Shown here piece by piece: positions 9,975 to 23,324 of a DNA stretch of 64,000 nucleotides. The position numbers were made by a program, and so were the translations under genes. This DNA comes from Malania oleifera (Eukaryota; Streptophyta; Magnoliopsida; Santalales; Ximeniaceae): assembly GCF_029873635.1 (NCBI RefSeq), contig NC_080420.1:123450719-123514718 (forward strand), written 5' to 3'. The first letter of the stretch is position 1. Every line of letters begins with the position of its first letter. The notes beneath the pieces are model-generated. The model did no database searches and had not been told where the DNA came from. It worked only from the letters and a program-made list of their open reading frames with translations.

Positions 9975-11700
9975 TTTATGGTGTAAGGTGCAAGATCTTT
10001 ACTAACCATAAGAGTCTCAAGTACTTCTTCACCCAAAAGGAGTTGAATATGAGACAGCGCAGATGGCTCGAGTTAATAAAGGATTACGACTGCACCATTA
10101 GCTATCACCCAAGAAAAGCGAACGTGGTAGCCGATGCATTGTACTGAAAATCTGGATTACGTCAACCTCAACAGTTATGGCTTCGCACCAGATCATAATG
10201 GACCTAGAGAGGTTAGGAGTAAAATTGGTAGAAGGGAATCATCAGGCGTTCATTTCTAGTTTGGTGGTTCAACCAACTTTATGGGAGAGAATCAGAACAG
10301 CTCACTTGAAAGATGCAGAGTTGATGGAGATTATAGAGAAGATATAGGATAAAAATCACACAGACTTTAATGTTGCTGACGATGGAGTTCTCTGATTTCA
10401 CACTCGATTGTGTGTGCCAGATGACACAGAGATAAAGAGGATGATTCTGGGGGAAGCTCACCGCTCTCTCTATACTGTTCACCCGGGTAGCACGACGATG
10501 TATAGAGACTTGTGAGAATCGTTCTGGTGGAGTACCATGAAGGGAAAATTACTAAATTTGTAGGTCAGTGCTTGACATGTCAACAGGTAAAGGTAGAACT
10601 CCGGAGGCTAGCAGGACCCCTTCAACCACTAGATATCCCTACGTGGAAGTGGGAGCATATCTCAATGGACTTTGTATCAGGATTGCCTTCAGCATTGTAT
10701 GGGGAAAATGCAATATGGGTAGTGGTTGACAGATTGATGAAGACTACCCATTTCATTTTGGTTAGAACCAGTTATTCCATGGATAAGCTGACAAAGCTTT
10801 ATGTTCAGGAGATAGTTAGAATACAAGGCGTGCCTGTGTCCATTGTTTAAGATCGGGATCCGCGGTTCACCTCCCGGTTCTAGAAGAGTCTATAGGGAGC
10901 GTTGGGTTCTCAACTCACTTTCAATACTACATTTCACCTTAAGATGGGTGGACAATCCGAACAAACCATTCAGATTCTCGAGAATATGCTACGAGCATAT
11001 GTGTTAGATTTTGGGGCAGTTGGATCAGATGTCTGCCATTGGTTGAGTTTGCATACAATAATAGTCACCAAGCCAGCATTGGAATGACACCATATAAGGC
11101 TTTGTATGGTCGACAGTGCTGATCTCCGTTGTACTGGGATGAAGTAGGTGAACGGCAGATTTTTGGGGCTAGAACTTGTTCAGTAGGCCTCTGCAAAGGT
11201 CGAGCTTATTGAGGAAAGGATCAAAGCAGTCTAGAGTCGACAGAAGAGTTATGCAGATACTCACTAACGGGAGCTAGAATTCGAGATAGGTGATATGATA
11301 TTTTGAGGATTGCTCCGATGAAGGGGGTGATGAGGTATGGAAAGAAGGGAAAGCTAAGCCCTAGATACATTAGGTCGTTCAAGATTTTGGAGAGGATTGG
11401 TTCGGCAGTGTACAGAATAGCATTACCTTTAGCATTGTCTAGGATACACGACGTGTTCTACATGTCCATGTTGAGGAAGTACATTCCAGACCTCTCACAT
11501 GTGATCAGTTATGAGTCATTGGAGATCGAGGATGCTCTGGCATACGAGTAGATACGAGTTCAAATTATGGATCGACAAATACAAGAACTGCGTACCAAGA
11601 ATATACTGTTAGTGGAGGTGCTGTGGCGGAATCATGCAGTTGAAGAGGCTTCTTAGGAGTTAGAAACGAAAATACGCCAGAAGCACCTGCATCTATTCAG
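9975..11700 (+). pseudogene. Chromovirus B (Tekay/Del-like): RNase H, integrase, chromodomain remnants
   Basis: The sequence resumes mid-codon-run in a second gypsy pol, with RNase H segments ([32 protein letters not shown]), then stops. Integrase pieces follow at 10512-11087 (CLTCQQVK, WEHISMDFVSGLPSA, AIWVVVDRLMKTTHF, FHLKMGGQSEQTI, where PQTDGQSER is usual). The C-terminal/chromodomain region lies at 11303-11700 (KGKLSPRYIRSFKIL, SRIHDVFYMSMLRKY). Stops and frameshifts are denser than in element A, fitting an older insertion. Its left part was separated by the insertion of A and lies outside the window. Confidence 0.87.
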
Positions 11701-11998
11701 CGAGGGCTAGTGCTAGACAGGTAAGGGTATAGTTGTATATGGAGGGATTAGAGTAGGTTGTGTAGTTAGTTGTTGGTAGTTTTAATTATAGATAGTCTTT
11801 GGGAAAATTTGTTATGGTTATTGTAATTTCCCAAAGGCAGTATTTTAATCACGGTATTCCTCCACCATAAGTGAGAATAGTTAATAAACTTGGGACGAGG
11901 CCGCTATGTGGGTGGCTACCGACTCTTCTATAGACAGGGATAGTGAGTTAAGAATGTAATTGATGATAATTAACAAATTTCGAGGACGAAATTTTTGT

Positions 11999-12011
11999 AA
12001 GGAGGGGAGAA
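11999..12011 (+). promoter_or_regulatory. Polypurine tract of chromovirus B
   Basis: aaggaggggagaa follows 'cgaggacgaaatttttgt' and directly precedes TGTGGTGATC, the LTR start. Confidence 0.8.
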
Positions 12012-13738
12012 TGTGGTGATCTTAAAAAAAATTATAATTATAATTATAATTAAATTAATTAATTAATTAATTATTACTGATTATATAATATAATAATATA
12101 TTAATATTATATAATATATTATTATATTGATATAATATATAAATATGTTAACAAATCAATCTGAAGCTTCAAATTGAAGCTTTAGGAAATTTAGGAAGGA
12201 GAAGCAGAGGCAAGTCCTTCGTTCCCCTCGTCTCCCCTCTCCCATTCTCCTCCATTTCTTTTTCAATATTCGTCCGATCGAAAATCAGAAAATACTGTCG
12301 GGCTTCATTCTCTGCTACCGACACTTCTACTAGAGCGAATTTGTCGTGAGAGCGGCATAGGCATATCTCCTAGGGTAAGGCTAACATTCACTCTTACCTC
12401 AATTTTTCTTAAATCTCAAGTCCAATTAACGAACAGAAATTTCTAGGAGATTCGTGGATGATTCTCTACAATCTAGCTAGAGCAGGCTTTTGAGTTGGAG
12501 TTCCGAGGTACCAACCCTAAATCGGGGGTAAGTTTAACAATTTAGGCTATTTAGGGTATTCAGAACCTATGGGGATTTTAGGGAAAGTTACTCTAGGGAT
12601 TGTGATGAATAATATGGTTAAGTTTGAATTTCAGGATTCAGGGTTTTGAACGTTGTGGGGTGTAGACCGGGGTTTTATCAAGCTTTTCAAGATTTAGGTA
12701 AGGGGATTAAGTTAAGTCAGAATTTTATTAAATATGAACTGATTAAATTGTCATATATTTATTTATTTATTTATTTATTTACATATTTAAGAATTTAAAG
12801 GTTATTTCGAAAACCAACCATTCAAAATGGATTTTACAAACTTAGGATATATGGTATGGTATTTTGAATAAAAATGAACGGTGGAATGTTTGGTTGTTTA
12901 TATGGTTATGTTTAAATGTTGAAATTGTGTGACCGATGATTATTTGGTAGGATTTATTGTTTAACTGGATTTGAAACTGATTGCGAAATACTGGAACTGT
13001 TTGTGAAATATTGGAATTGTTGTGAAAAATACTTAAATTGCTTGTGAAAAATGCAAGATTTTGAAATAAAGGCAAGTGGACGGTATTATTTGATTGGCCA
13101 AGGGCCAAGATTATTATTTGACGGCCAAGGACCAGGGTTTTATTTAAATGGCTGTGAGCCGGATTGTATTTATGGCTAAGGGGGACAGGTTTTTGGAATT
13201 ATAGGAAATATATGTGAATTGATATTTTAAATGGTGATTTCTATTATCTAAATTGCATAATATGCTTTAGGAACCCTAGGGACCAGTTTATTGTGAGCAT
13301 GTCGTTGCTAATTAGACCATGTGCACCCACATTGTTCTAGATAGAGGTGTAGGGGGGTCTTAGCCGACTGCCTGCGTGAGGTTGAAGTAAGGGCGTCGGA
13401 CCTGCAGCTTTACTGTGGATGCCTGCAAATGTGTTTGCAGAGGATGTTGTTTTTTGACTTTGTTTGGGCTGATCACTCGGGCTTAGTCCAGCCTTCGAGC
13501 TATACAACTCGTGCCATGGAGGAAGTAAATGGTGTGTTTGTCACAGAGAGTATCTTATATGCATATCTGTTAATTTATGTGAATATGAATAATTAAGAAG
13601 ATAATCTCGAGTGCTTACTGAAAAAGGTGAATGTCCTAATAGTAGTAATGGTATTAGAACAAAGGGAATAAGGTATCAGATACATAGATGTCACAAAAGT
13701 AGCACCCCGGGCCCACGTGGCGGGTTGAGGTCGCTACA
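12012..13738 (+). mobile_element. 3' LTR of chromovirus B (~1.7 kb)
   Basis: Starts TGTGGTGATC right after the polypurine tract and ends GAGGTCGCTACA. It contains AT-rich runs at 12030-12140, a ttta run at 12760, degenerate ggccaagg repeats near 13095-13185, and a block near 13360-13520 resembling the conserved part of the other chromovirus LTRs. It lacks the TCGTCGACGA array seen in element A, so it belongs to a different subfamily. Confidence 0.85.
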
Positions 13739-14580
13739 AAAATAATATTTGAAATTATTGATTTTGAGTCTTAAATTTAGATTTATCTAAATTTAGAAGG
13801 AAAAAAAAAAAACTCTCTGCATAATCTACACAAATTATTAAATTTTAAGATCTAAATTTGATCCTGCCATATGCAAAGTAACAGTTAAAAATAAATTTAA
13901 AAAAAATATTAAAAATATTTTTGTTAGTTGTTCTATACAAAATTGAAAAAGTAGAAATCAAGGTGATATTTTTTAAATTATTTAAAATTTTAAAATAAAA
14001 AATAAATTTTGGTAAAAGGAACAAATAGTGACAATATTTACAGTTGTTCATTTATTTCATGTAAATATTACAAAATTTTTTAAAAAAATAATTAATTCTT
14101 TTTATAATTTTAATAAATTAAATAAAAATAAAAATTATTTTCCACAAGTAACTTTTACATTAATGTTCAAAGATCCCATAATTATCATTTCCTACACTTT
14201 AGGTTGATAGGAAGGTAATATTTAAATTAGGGCAAGAGGCAACCTCTCCTAAGGTTTGACAAAAAGGCAGTAGCCTCTCATGAGTTTTCAAAAATTAGAC
14301 TTTCCCTAAGGTGTCAAGAATTTTAAGAACCTCCCTGAGGTTTGTCAAAAAGATAAATTTTTTCTTACATTTTGCACAAAGACAAATTTTTTGAACAGAG
14401 ATTTCTTTCTTTTTGACAAATCTCAGGAAAGATCTATGATATTTTTAAAATCTCAAGGAATATCTATAACCATTTTAAAATATCAGGTGAAATTTCTATC
14501 TTTTTAACAAACCTCAGCAAAGTGAGCGTCTTTTTATCCTTTAAATCATGAGGAAACTATTTCAATCCAATAGTTCCCTT
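13739..14580. repeat. AT-rich direct repeat, copy 1
   Basis: This copy starts directly at the end of the chromovirus B LTR and matches 14818-15640 with small indels and substitutions (for example 'ttgaaattattgattttgag', ctctctgcataatctacac, 'aacctctcctaaggtttg'). The exact start at the LTR edge suggests the LTR insertion truncated it. No protein-coding content is recognised. Confidence 0.88.
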
Positions 14581-14817
14581 CTATTTCAATATTATGAAAA
14601 GTTATTGGTATGTTTAAACATCATAATAGTGCATAATAATATATTATCCAAATGCATTAATATATTATTTATAAATATAATAATATCAATACATTATATA
14701 TATAAATATAGACTATAACATTATTGTTAATCCTAGGGAATTGACTTTTTAAGTGTCATTATCAAAGCAGAACTATATACATGATATAGTATGATATTTA
14801 ATTTTAAAATTTTATAT
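14581..14817. other. AT-rich spacer between the two repeat copies
   Basis: AT-rich sequence with several tata runs. No gene or element is recognised. Confidence 0.5.
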
Positions 14818-15640
14818 AAAATAACATTTGAAATTATTGATTTTGAGACTTAAATTTAGATTTATCTAAATTTAGAAGAAAAAAAACTCTCTGCATAATC
14901 TACACAAATTATTAAATTTTAAGATCCAAATTGTATACTTCCATATACAAAGTAACAGTTAAAAATCAAAAAAAAAATTAAAAAGATTTTTTTTAGTTGT
15001 TCTATACAGAGTTGAAAAAGTAGAAAACAAGGTGATATTTTTTAAATTATTTAAAAATTTTAAATTGAAAAATAAAATTAGGTAAAAGAAACAAATAGTG
15101 ACAATATTTATAGTTGTTCATTTATTTCATGTAAATATTACAAAATTTTAAAAAAATAATTAATTATTTTTTTATAAATTTAATAAATTAAATAAATATA
15201 AAAATTATTTTCCACAAGTAACTTTTACATTAATGTCTGAAGATATCCCATAATTATCATTTCCTGCACTTTAGGTTGATAGGAAGGTAATATTTAAATT
15301 AGGGTAAGAGGCAACCTCTCCTAAGGTTTGGCAAAAAGACAATAATCTCCCTTAAGGTTTTAAAAATTAAACTTTCCCTAAGGTGTCAAAAATTTTAATA
15401 ACCTCATTGAGGTTTGTCAAAAAAGAAACTTTTTCTTATATTTTGCACAAAGACAAATTTTTTGAAGAGAGGTTTCTTTCTTTTTGACAAATCAAGGGGA
15501 AGAACTATGATATTTTTAAAACCTCAGTGAATGTCTATAACTATTTTAAAATATCAGGTGAAATTTCTATCTTTTTAACAAACCTCAGCAAAGTGAGCGT
15601 CCTTTATCCTTTAAATCATGAGGAACTATTTCCTTTAAGA
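14818..15640. repeat. AT-rich direct repeat, copy 2
   Basis: Second copy of the ~830-bp sequence at 13739-14580, in the same orientation. The phrases 'gaggtttgtcaaaaa' and 'tttttgacaaatc' within each copy are loosely inverted relative to each other, as in non-autonomous DNA transposons. I could not find clean terminal inverted repeats or a target duplication. Confidence 0.85.
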
Positions 15641-15689
15641 TTTGAATTGGTTAATCCTAAATCACCAAAATGAAAACAAAAAAGAAAAA

Positions 15690-15875
15690 CAAAGTTCATT
15701 GTCCTCGAGTGGTAAATCCAAAGCTCTCTTAAATAAATGACCATAGTTCGGGTGGGGACTACGACTCCTAATATGAGATAATACTTCGGTATTTAAGTGG
15801 AGAATGATAGAGAGATGGATATATTATCTCAGTGAATTAGAAGAGCCTCGAACATCATCATTTTCAAACAAAAAT
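15690..15875 (+). mobile_element. Degenerate SINE-like fragment
   Basis: The stretch resembles tRNA-derived plant SINEs: a tRNA-like 'ctcgagtggtaaatcc' start, agctctcttaaataaatgac, a decayed B-box region (tagttcgggtgg) and a gagatggatatattatctc tail. The identification rests on resemblance only. Confidence 0.45.
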
Positions 15876-16134
15876 ATTATCATAATTACAAAGTAAAATA
15901 CAAAACAAACCAATGAAAAATATATTAGTTTTAATATCCAACCATATTTGCATAATTTTGCATTCCCATTAATGCTTGAGATGAGAACTACTAGAGAAAA
16001 TTAATTCATTCTTTCTTTCTTTTTTTCTTTTTTGTTCTCTCTCACTAAAATACCTGATCCAAACAGGGTTCGATCATTACAATAAATTGATCAAGTCATT
16101 TAACAGTACATTGATGGATTTGCATTTGCAGGGC

Positions 16135-16401
16135 TTACCTCCTTTGGAATTTCAACCAACGTATACAACAGGCAAATAGACAAGCAACTAGGAGAGGGTA
16201 GACAAAAATAATAACTCCCACAATTGGTAACCGATCGCGTTGATACCCAAAATAATCTTTCACAAAGGCAGCCAGGGCTTTAGTTTCTCCAAATACCAAA
16301 ATCTCCCGGTCTACATCCCCATACTGTGAACCCATCAGACCATGCAGCGTCCAAGATGCAGGCATCAGGTAATAGAACCAAACCCACCACTTTGGAATTT
16401 G
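16135..16401 (-). CDS. ABCG transporter exon 24 (residues 1403-1490), C-terminus
   Basis: Encodes [40 protein letters not shown], a last span and the usual PDR end LKFQRR before TAA at 16135-16137. Acceptor ttgcag. Confidence 0.94.
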   Translation of the reverse strand, partial: QIPKWWVWFYYLMPASWTLHGLMGSQYGDVDREILVFGETKALAAFVKDYFGYQRDRLPIVGVIIFVYPLLVACLFACCIRWLKFQRR

Positions 16402-17323
16402 CTGCAAGAAGAGGGAAAAACATAAATAGAAGGAACCATAACTCCACTGAAAGAGAAACATAATGGAGATCATGCCATCAAGCATATATTTTAAAGTCAA
16501 TATTTTTTGACATACTACTTTTGTATATTATTATTATTATTATTATGCCTTGTAGTAACTCGCAAATGTCATAATCGAGTCAGCTGATCTAGTTGGATTG
16601 CCACTTATGAAATAATACAGTTTTCCTCAATCTGAAACATAGGCTGGAGCAAAAAATTATCAAAATAAGGGTGCAGATTTTTTGACAAAAATAATGTCCC
16701 CAATAATTCTTGTATGGACAGACAAGAATTACAAAGAAACAATATATAAAAGTTAAAACGTCAATGGAAAAAATGAGGGCCAAATTTCTCACTTGTTTTA
16801 AACTTAAATGGCATATTTTAGTTAATTTTGGATGTTTTAAGACGAGATAAGGAATTAACTAGTGTTTTTACTCAAAAGACAGGACTCAATGTGATGAAAG
16901 TAGGGATAAAGGGCCTTTGACAGCAACTTTTGCAGGCATTCCTTTGCATCCAATAGTTCTCTGCGTTAAGCACCTTACATACTGATATTCTCTATTTATT
17001 AGGACAAGATTTTAGATCAGTAACTTACTGGTTGAGGAATGATAAACCCACTAAACAGATACAGGATCCTGAAGAAGGCTGCAGCCAGAATTGCAGCTAT
17101 TGCGAAAGTTGGGGTCAATGATATAAGCAGCATTCCCAGATAAGTGAAGTACAGCAGCGCAAAGAACATGGCATAGAAGTACCAAAAAATATTTTGCGCG
17201 GACCAGTAATACCCCATCATTGGGTATGTGATGATCACAGATATAACTGCTAGAATGAATAGATAGGGAACCTCAATAATCACCTACAAAATCAGTAACA
17301 ACATATAAATAAGTTGGAAATAC

Positions 17324-17366
<43 letters not shown>

Positions 17367-20300
17367 TCTGTCATATAACATAACCACGATTTCAAATAAT
17401 TGAATGATGATCAATGGCCTTCAGTTTATTTAATGTTTCTAGGGAGACAGTCAAGATAAATTATCATTCTAAAATAATTTCAAAGATTGCATATTATTCT
17501 ATGCTTTATTATATTAATGATGTGATCATTCGATATTTTATTTTTTTGTACTTGATAAAATGAGCATGTTCAGGCCCAATGAATCAAAAAAAAAAAATGT
17601 GTGCACTTAATTTCACCAATGGAGCTCTTAGGGTAACTACTCCTTGGAATGATTCTCTAAACAAGTAGTTCACAATAAACCAAGATGTTGCAAACGTTTT
17701 GCAGTGTGATTCGTAATTTATTTGGATAATTCGGACTTGGAAATTGAAAAAGATTACTTGAAAGAACAATTTTATACTGCCCAAAACAAATATTCAGGGT
17801 TGTGAAATCATGCATACATTAATTTTTATAAACTTCTGATTAATGTTATGGTTCATAATTTTTTCTGCATATATCAAAAAACTAGTTTGTGTATGTACCA
17901 TGGTTTTGAAACTAGTACAGGCTCAACCAATTGGATCAGATTGAATCCTGACCCAACCACTTCCAATCCAGGTTTCTCAACAAACTGGAAATGGGCTGCT
18001 TGGGGTCAACCTGGCCAACTGGTAGACCTAGCATGATTCGAGTGAACCTGCAGATTAGACCCTGCCTTCAACCTAAAAAAATTCAAAGGCATGAAACCTT
18101 TGACATTTTAGGAGGAATAGCCTTACATATCAGTTTTTTATTGAAACATAGAACAGCACATATAGTATTTCTACTTATATGCTCATATATGGTTACAAAC
18201 AATGATTACAACAACAACAAGAAAACCAAGCCTTAAGTCCCACTAGGTGGGATCGGCTACGTGAATCCTTTTCCGCCAATTTATGCGATCACGGACAATT
18301 TTCTTTCAACAAATTCAGGGCTATTAAATCCTTACCCACTATCTAATTCCAAGTTAATTTAGGTCTACTCCTACCCCTTTTACTATCCCTCACAATAATT
18401 AACTCACTCTTCCTCACTAGCGCACTATTTGACCTACAATACAAGTGCCCAAACCATCTGAGTTGCCCCCCTTATCTTATCTTCTACAAAAGTTACGCCT
18501 AACTTATTACGAATATGTTCATTTTTTAATTTATCTTTCAATGGTATACCATTCATCCATCTAAGCATTCTCATCTTGACAACTTTCACTTTCTGGATAT
18601 ATTGTTTCGTAGGTGCCCAACATTCTAATCCATATAACATAACAGATCTCACAACCATCCAATAAAACTTTCCTTTTAATTTTAAGGGTATTCTACGATC
18701 ACAAAGCACACTTTAAGCACTTCTTCATTTTACCCAATCTGCTTTAACTCTATACAATACATCCTCTTCTATTTCTCCTTCAGTTTGCATGATAGATCCA
18801 AGGTATCGAAATCTACAAGTGCTATTTATTTCTACATCATCACGTTTAACTTTGTCTCCAATATTCCTCCTACTATTATTGAAACTAAATTTCATATATT
18901 CTATCTTATTTCTACTTATCCTAAAGCCTCTAGATTTTAAAGTTTCTCTCTATAATTCTAACTTAGCCTCTACTCTACCCCTTGTTTCATCAATCAATAC
19001 AATATCATCTGCAAACAACATACACCATGGAGATACTCCCAGTCCGTTGATCCATCACTAAAGTAAAAAGAGAAGGACTCAAAGTAGATCATTGATGTAC
19101 ACCTATTGTGATTGGAAATTTTCTAGTCTCTCCACTTATAGTCCTTACATTAGTCATTACTCCATCGTACATATCCTTAATGACATTAGCATACCTACTA
19201 CATACACCTTTTCTTTTTTTTTTCTAAACGCACCATAGAACTTCCCTAGGTACCCTATCATACACTTTCTCTAAATCAATAAATACCATATGCAAAACCC
19301 TCTTCTTTTTCCTAAACGTTTCCATTAGTCTTATTAAAAGATATAAAACTTCTGTAGTAGATCTCCCAGACATAAAACTAAATTGATTTTCTGAGACCTT
19401 CGTTTCTAGCCTTAATCTTTGTTCAACTATCCTTTCCCATAATTTCATAGTATGACTCATAAGTTTAATTCCACGATAGTTATTACAATTATGAATATCT
19501 CCTTTATTTTTTTATATAAGTATTAAAGTATTTTTCCTCCATTATTTTGGCATTCTTTTTTTTTTTTATAAATGTGTTAAATAAATTAGTTAACCATATA
19601 ATTCCATTATCACCTAAGCATTTTCAAACTTCAATTGGAATGTTATCCAGTCCTATAGTTTTTCCATTTTTCATCCTTTTTAATGCAAACTTCATTAACT
19701 CTAATCTTGCAAATAAATCTCATATTTTTAGTCTTTTCCTTATTTTTCAATTTTAAATTTAAGTCTTTTATTTGGTTTTCATTAAATAGCTTACTAAAGT
19801 AACTTTGTCATTTTTGTTTCATGTCTTCTTCTTTAACCAAGACAATATCATGCTCACTTTTTATACATTTTACATGACCTAAGTCCTTACTTTTTCTTTC
19901 TCTAACTCTATCAGGTTTAAATATATCTTTTTCCCCTTCTTTTGTATCTAATCTATCATGCAAATTATTAAATGATTTATGTTTAACTTCAATAACGCCC
20001 TTTTTTTTGTATCTTTTCTTGCCGCTTTATACTTTTCAAAGTTATCCATGTTTCTATATTTTTGTCATGTTTAATACCAAATTCTTTTTGTCTTTACGGC
20101 TTTTTGAACATCTTGATCTCACCACCAACTTTCTTTTCTATTTGAGAATCTTCCTCTTGACTCACCTAAAATCTCTATTGTTATTTTTTAAAATAGAGCT
20201 AACTATCCTACTCCAAAGAATGTTTGTGCCTACACCTTCCTCTATAGTCCAATCACCATCTTTGATCATTTTATCTTGAAATTTTATTATATTTCCTCCC

Positions 20301-23275
20301 TTTAGGTTCCACCATCTAGGTCTCTTACACTAATTTATTTTATCCTTTCTCTTCCATTTTTAATACATATATCTAATACTAAAACTCTATGTTGCACAGT
20401 TGAGCTTTCACCTAGGATAACTTTGCAATCCTTCTATGATAAACGATCCTCCCCTAGTTAAGAAAAATCTATTTGACTTTCATTTTGTCCACTTTTAAAT
20501 GTTATTAAGTGTTCTTATCTCTTCTTAAAGTAAGTATTAATTGTAATAAAATTGTATGACATAGCAAAGTTTAAGATCATCTCTCCAGGCTCATTCTTGT
20601 TTTCATATCTATATCCTCCATGTATCCTCTGATAACCGTTATTATCCCTTCCAATGTGTTTATTCAGATATGCTCCTATGAATATTTTTGCAGTCCTTGA
20701 TATGTCTTGTATAATACTATTCATATCTTTTCAAAATTGTCTCTTAAGCTTTTCTAATAAGCCTATTTAAGAAGCACAAGCACTAATGATATTTATAATC
20801 TCTTGGCCTAAGACCATCTTAACTTTTATAATTTGATCTCCTACTCTATTTACTTATACAATACTATCTTTCAAATTTTTGTCTACAATAACTGCTACCT
20901 CATTCTTATGTTTTTCTTTTCCAATGTATCAAAGTTTAAATTCTGATTTATCAATTTCTCTAACTTTCTCCCTCACTCACTTAGTTTCTTGAAGGCAAAT
21001 TATATTAATTTTTCTTCTAATCATGGTGTCCACAATTTCCATACTTTTACCCGTAAGTGTCCCTATAGTCTCTAATCTAATCCTAGTCTCCTGAACTAAC
21101 TTATTTACTCGCCCATGCACAGAATGATGTGGGAATCCTCACATATTTGACAATGTACCTGGGTGCCAACACATGGCATCGCTTCAAGGTGACGATCTAG
21201 CCCACTCTTCGTTACACCTAGGTGGTATAATTGCAACACGTTACTCATAGGGGAAGCCCCAGCAAATATTCGGTAAGGATTCATATCATAGTGATCTAAC
21301 AAATTTTACGCTAACTATCAGCTACCAAACACAACTCTCCTCTCTTACCCGAGCTTGGGACTGGCTGTATGTGAAAAGATTAAGACATTAAGTGCATCAG
21401 AAGCGGAGTTGGTTATAAACATTAATTGAAAAGGTTAATTTATTTTCAAACTAAGTTAAGAGGAATGCAAGGAATAGTTGCTCCTTGCAGTCTCCTAATA
21501 TATTCTCTTCTATGATTGAACCACTTGGCCATTTTTTTCAAACATAGTCTAAGGTGAACACTTCAGAAATTTTTGGATTATGGTTAAGGATGAAACAAGT
21601 AGCCTATTTTTGTTTTTAAACATAATGCCAAATGACCCAATCATACGGAGGGTGTATGAAGAGACCGCATGCAGCAAGTGCTGCTAACATTCCTCATCTT
21701 AATATACATTGTTGGCCCATAACCTAACATCTTCAACTTTATTTGTAAGGTGGCGATCTAACATAGTATGGTTGCCAAGAGGGCCGGGGTTCTAGTCTTG
21801 TTGCCCACATTTATTATTTGTTTCTTAAGAATTATCTTATTCTCTATAACGAATGTTACTGGTGGTTTATCTCCCTTTTGCAATTGGGCTGCACAGGCGG
21901 GGAAGTGTTCATAAAAGCTTAATCTGTTAAGCTGTAGGCCAACCATGTGTATAAGCCTTAACACTCCCGCACCTACAGCTTAACAGATTAAGCTTTTATG
22001 TAAAGTGGTGATCTAACAATAATGAATCAAAATAATAACATATACTCATATATTTGATTAGTAACAAAAAATTTTAGTTCAATATTTAAAGAGAGTTCAG
22101 TTTTTTTTTCTAGAAATTATTTTATTTATATATGTTTGTACAATTCACACACACATAAATGTACAAAAAAGGGATAAAATATTAATCTAGTACCATTTTT
22201 CTAACCACCAGACCATTAGTCAGACCAATTCAATACCCTGTCCAGGCCAAGGACCAATTCTCATTTTAAACATTGGTACACACTAGTCAAGATGCACATG
22301 TCCCCCATGAAAATTTTGATGCATGAGAAAATTAAACATAAATACAGCAAGTTAAGTTCAAACAGTTCAATTAAGTAAGATGTAGGTATATACAAACAAT
22401 AAATAAACAAGAAACATAGGTAAAACAAAGTTCTTTTTCGTAAAAGGAATTAAATTGGATAAAGATTATGCCTACTTCACATTGTTTGTCCAATATTCAC
22501 AAAAATCTGAGGGAGAATAGGATACTTTTATTATCAGAGTTTGTTTAGAAATTAAATTATTGTTGTGATAATATCATGATAACTAAATTGTTCTTACCCT
22601 ACATTAGGGACCATGGATTTTGAGCCTGGGATTTAGATTTGTATGGATTTGGAAAAATGTAGTACAAAATTATACTGAGTTTCTTCCATATCCATACAAA
22701 CACAAGTCCAATAAAAAAATTTTACATGAGAATCCTTTTAGTTCGAGGAGTTCAATTAGCACAAGACAATAAGAATTCATTTAAGATTGACCCGCTTTTA
22801 TTTTCTTATTGTTTGGATGTGGATTTGATGAAGGTTGAGGGTCATTAGGCCACTTATATTACAAAGTTAAGGATATTGCATCCAAACAAATTATTTTCCT
22901 ATCTGTCTCTGTGCATATAAAAACTAAGGTAGCATTTGGTTCAAAGTTGGAATTCGAATCGGAATCGGAATCAATATTCACTGGAATCAAAAACGGAGTG
23001 TCAAATTCCACTCTCATATTTGGTTTGCCATAGAATCAGAATCGAAGTTATATTAAAGTGTTTGGTATATATACACGTAGGAATTGGAAATGAGTCTAGT
23101 TTATCAATTATGTCATTATATATAAAAAATTTATTCAATTAATTTAATATGGACTGATAATATTATAAATATAAAATTATTATATAATATTATTTTATTA
23201 AGTTATATAATAAATCATTTTTTACAATAAAATCATTTTGATAATCATATACTTGATTAAACTTGGCATATTATA

Positions 23276-23324
<49 letters not shown>

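Noticed and set aside
7840..13738. The two LTRs at 7840-9974 and 12012-13738 as the pair of one element
   Set aside because: They differ in sequence and length, each is preceded by its own polypurine tract, and pol resumes mid-RNase H after the first. They are 3' LTRs of two different elements.
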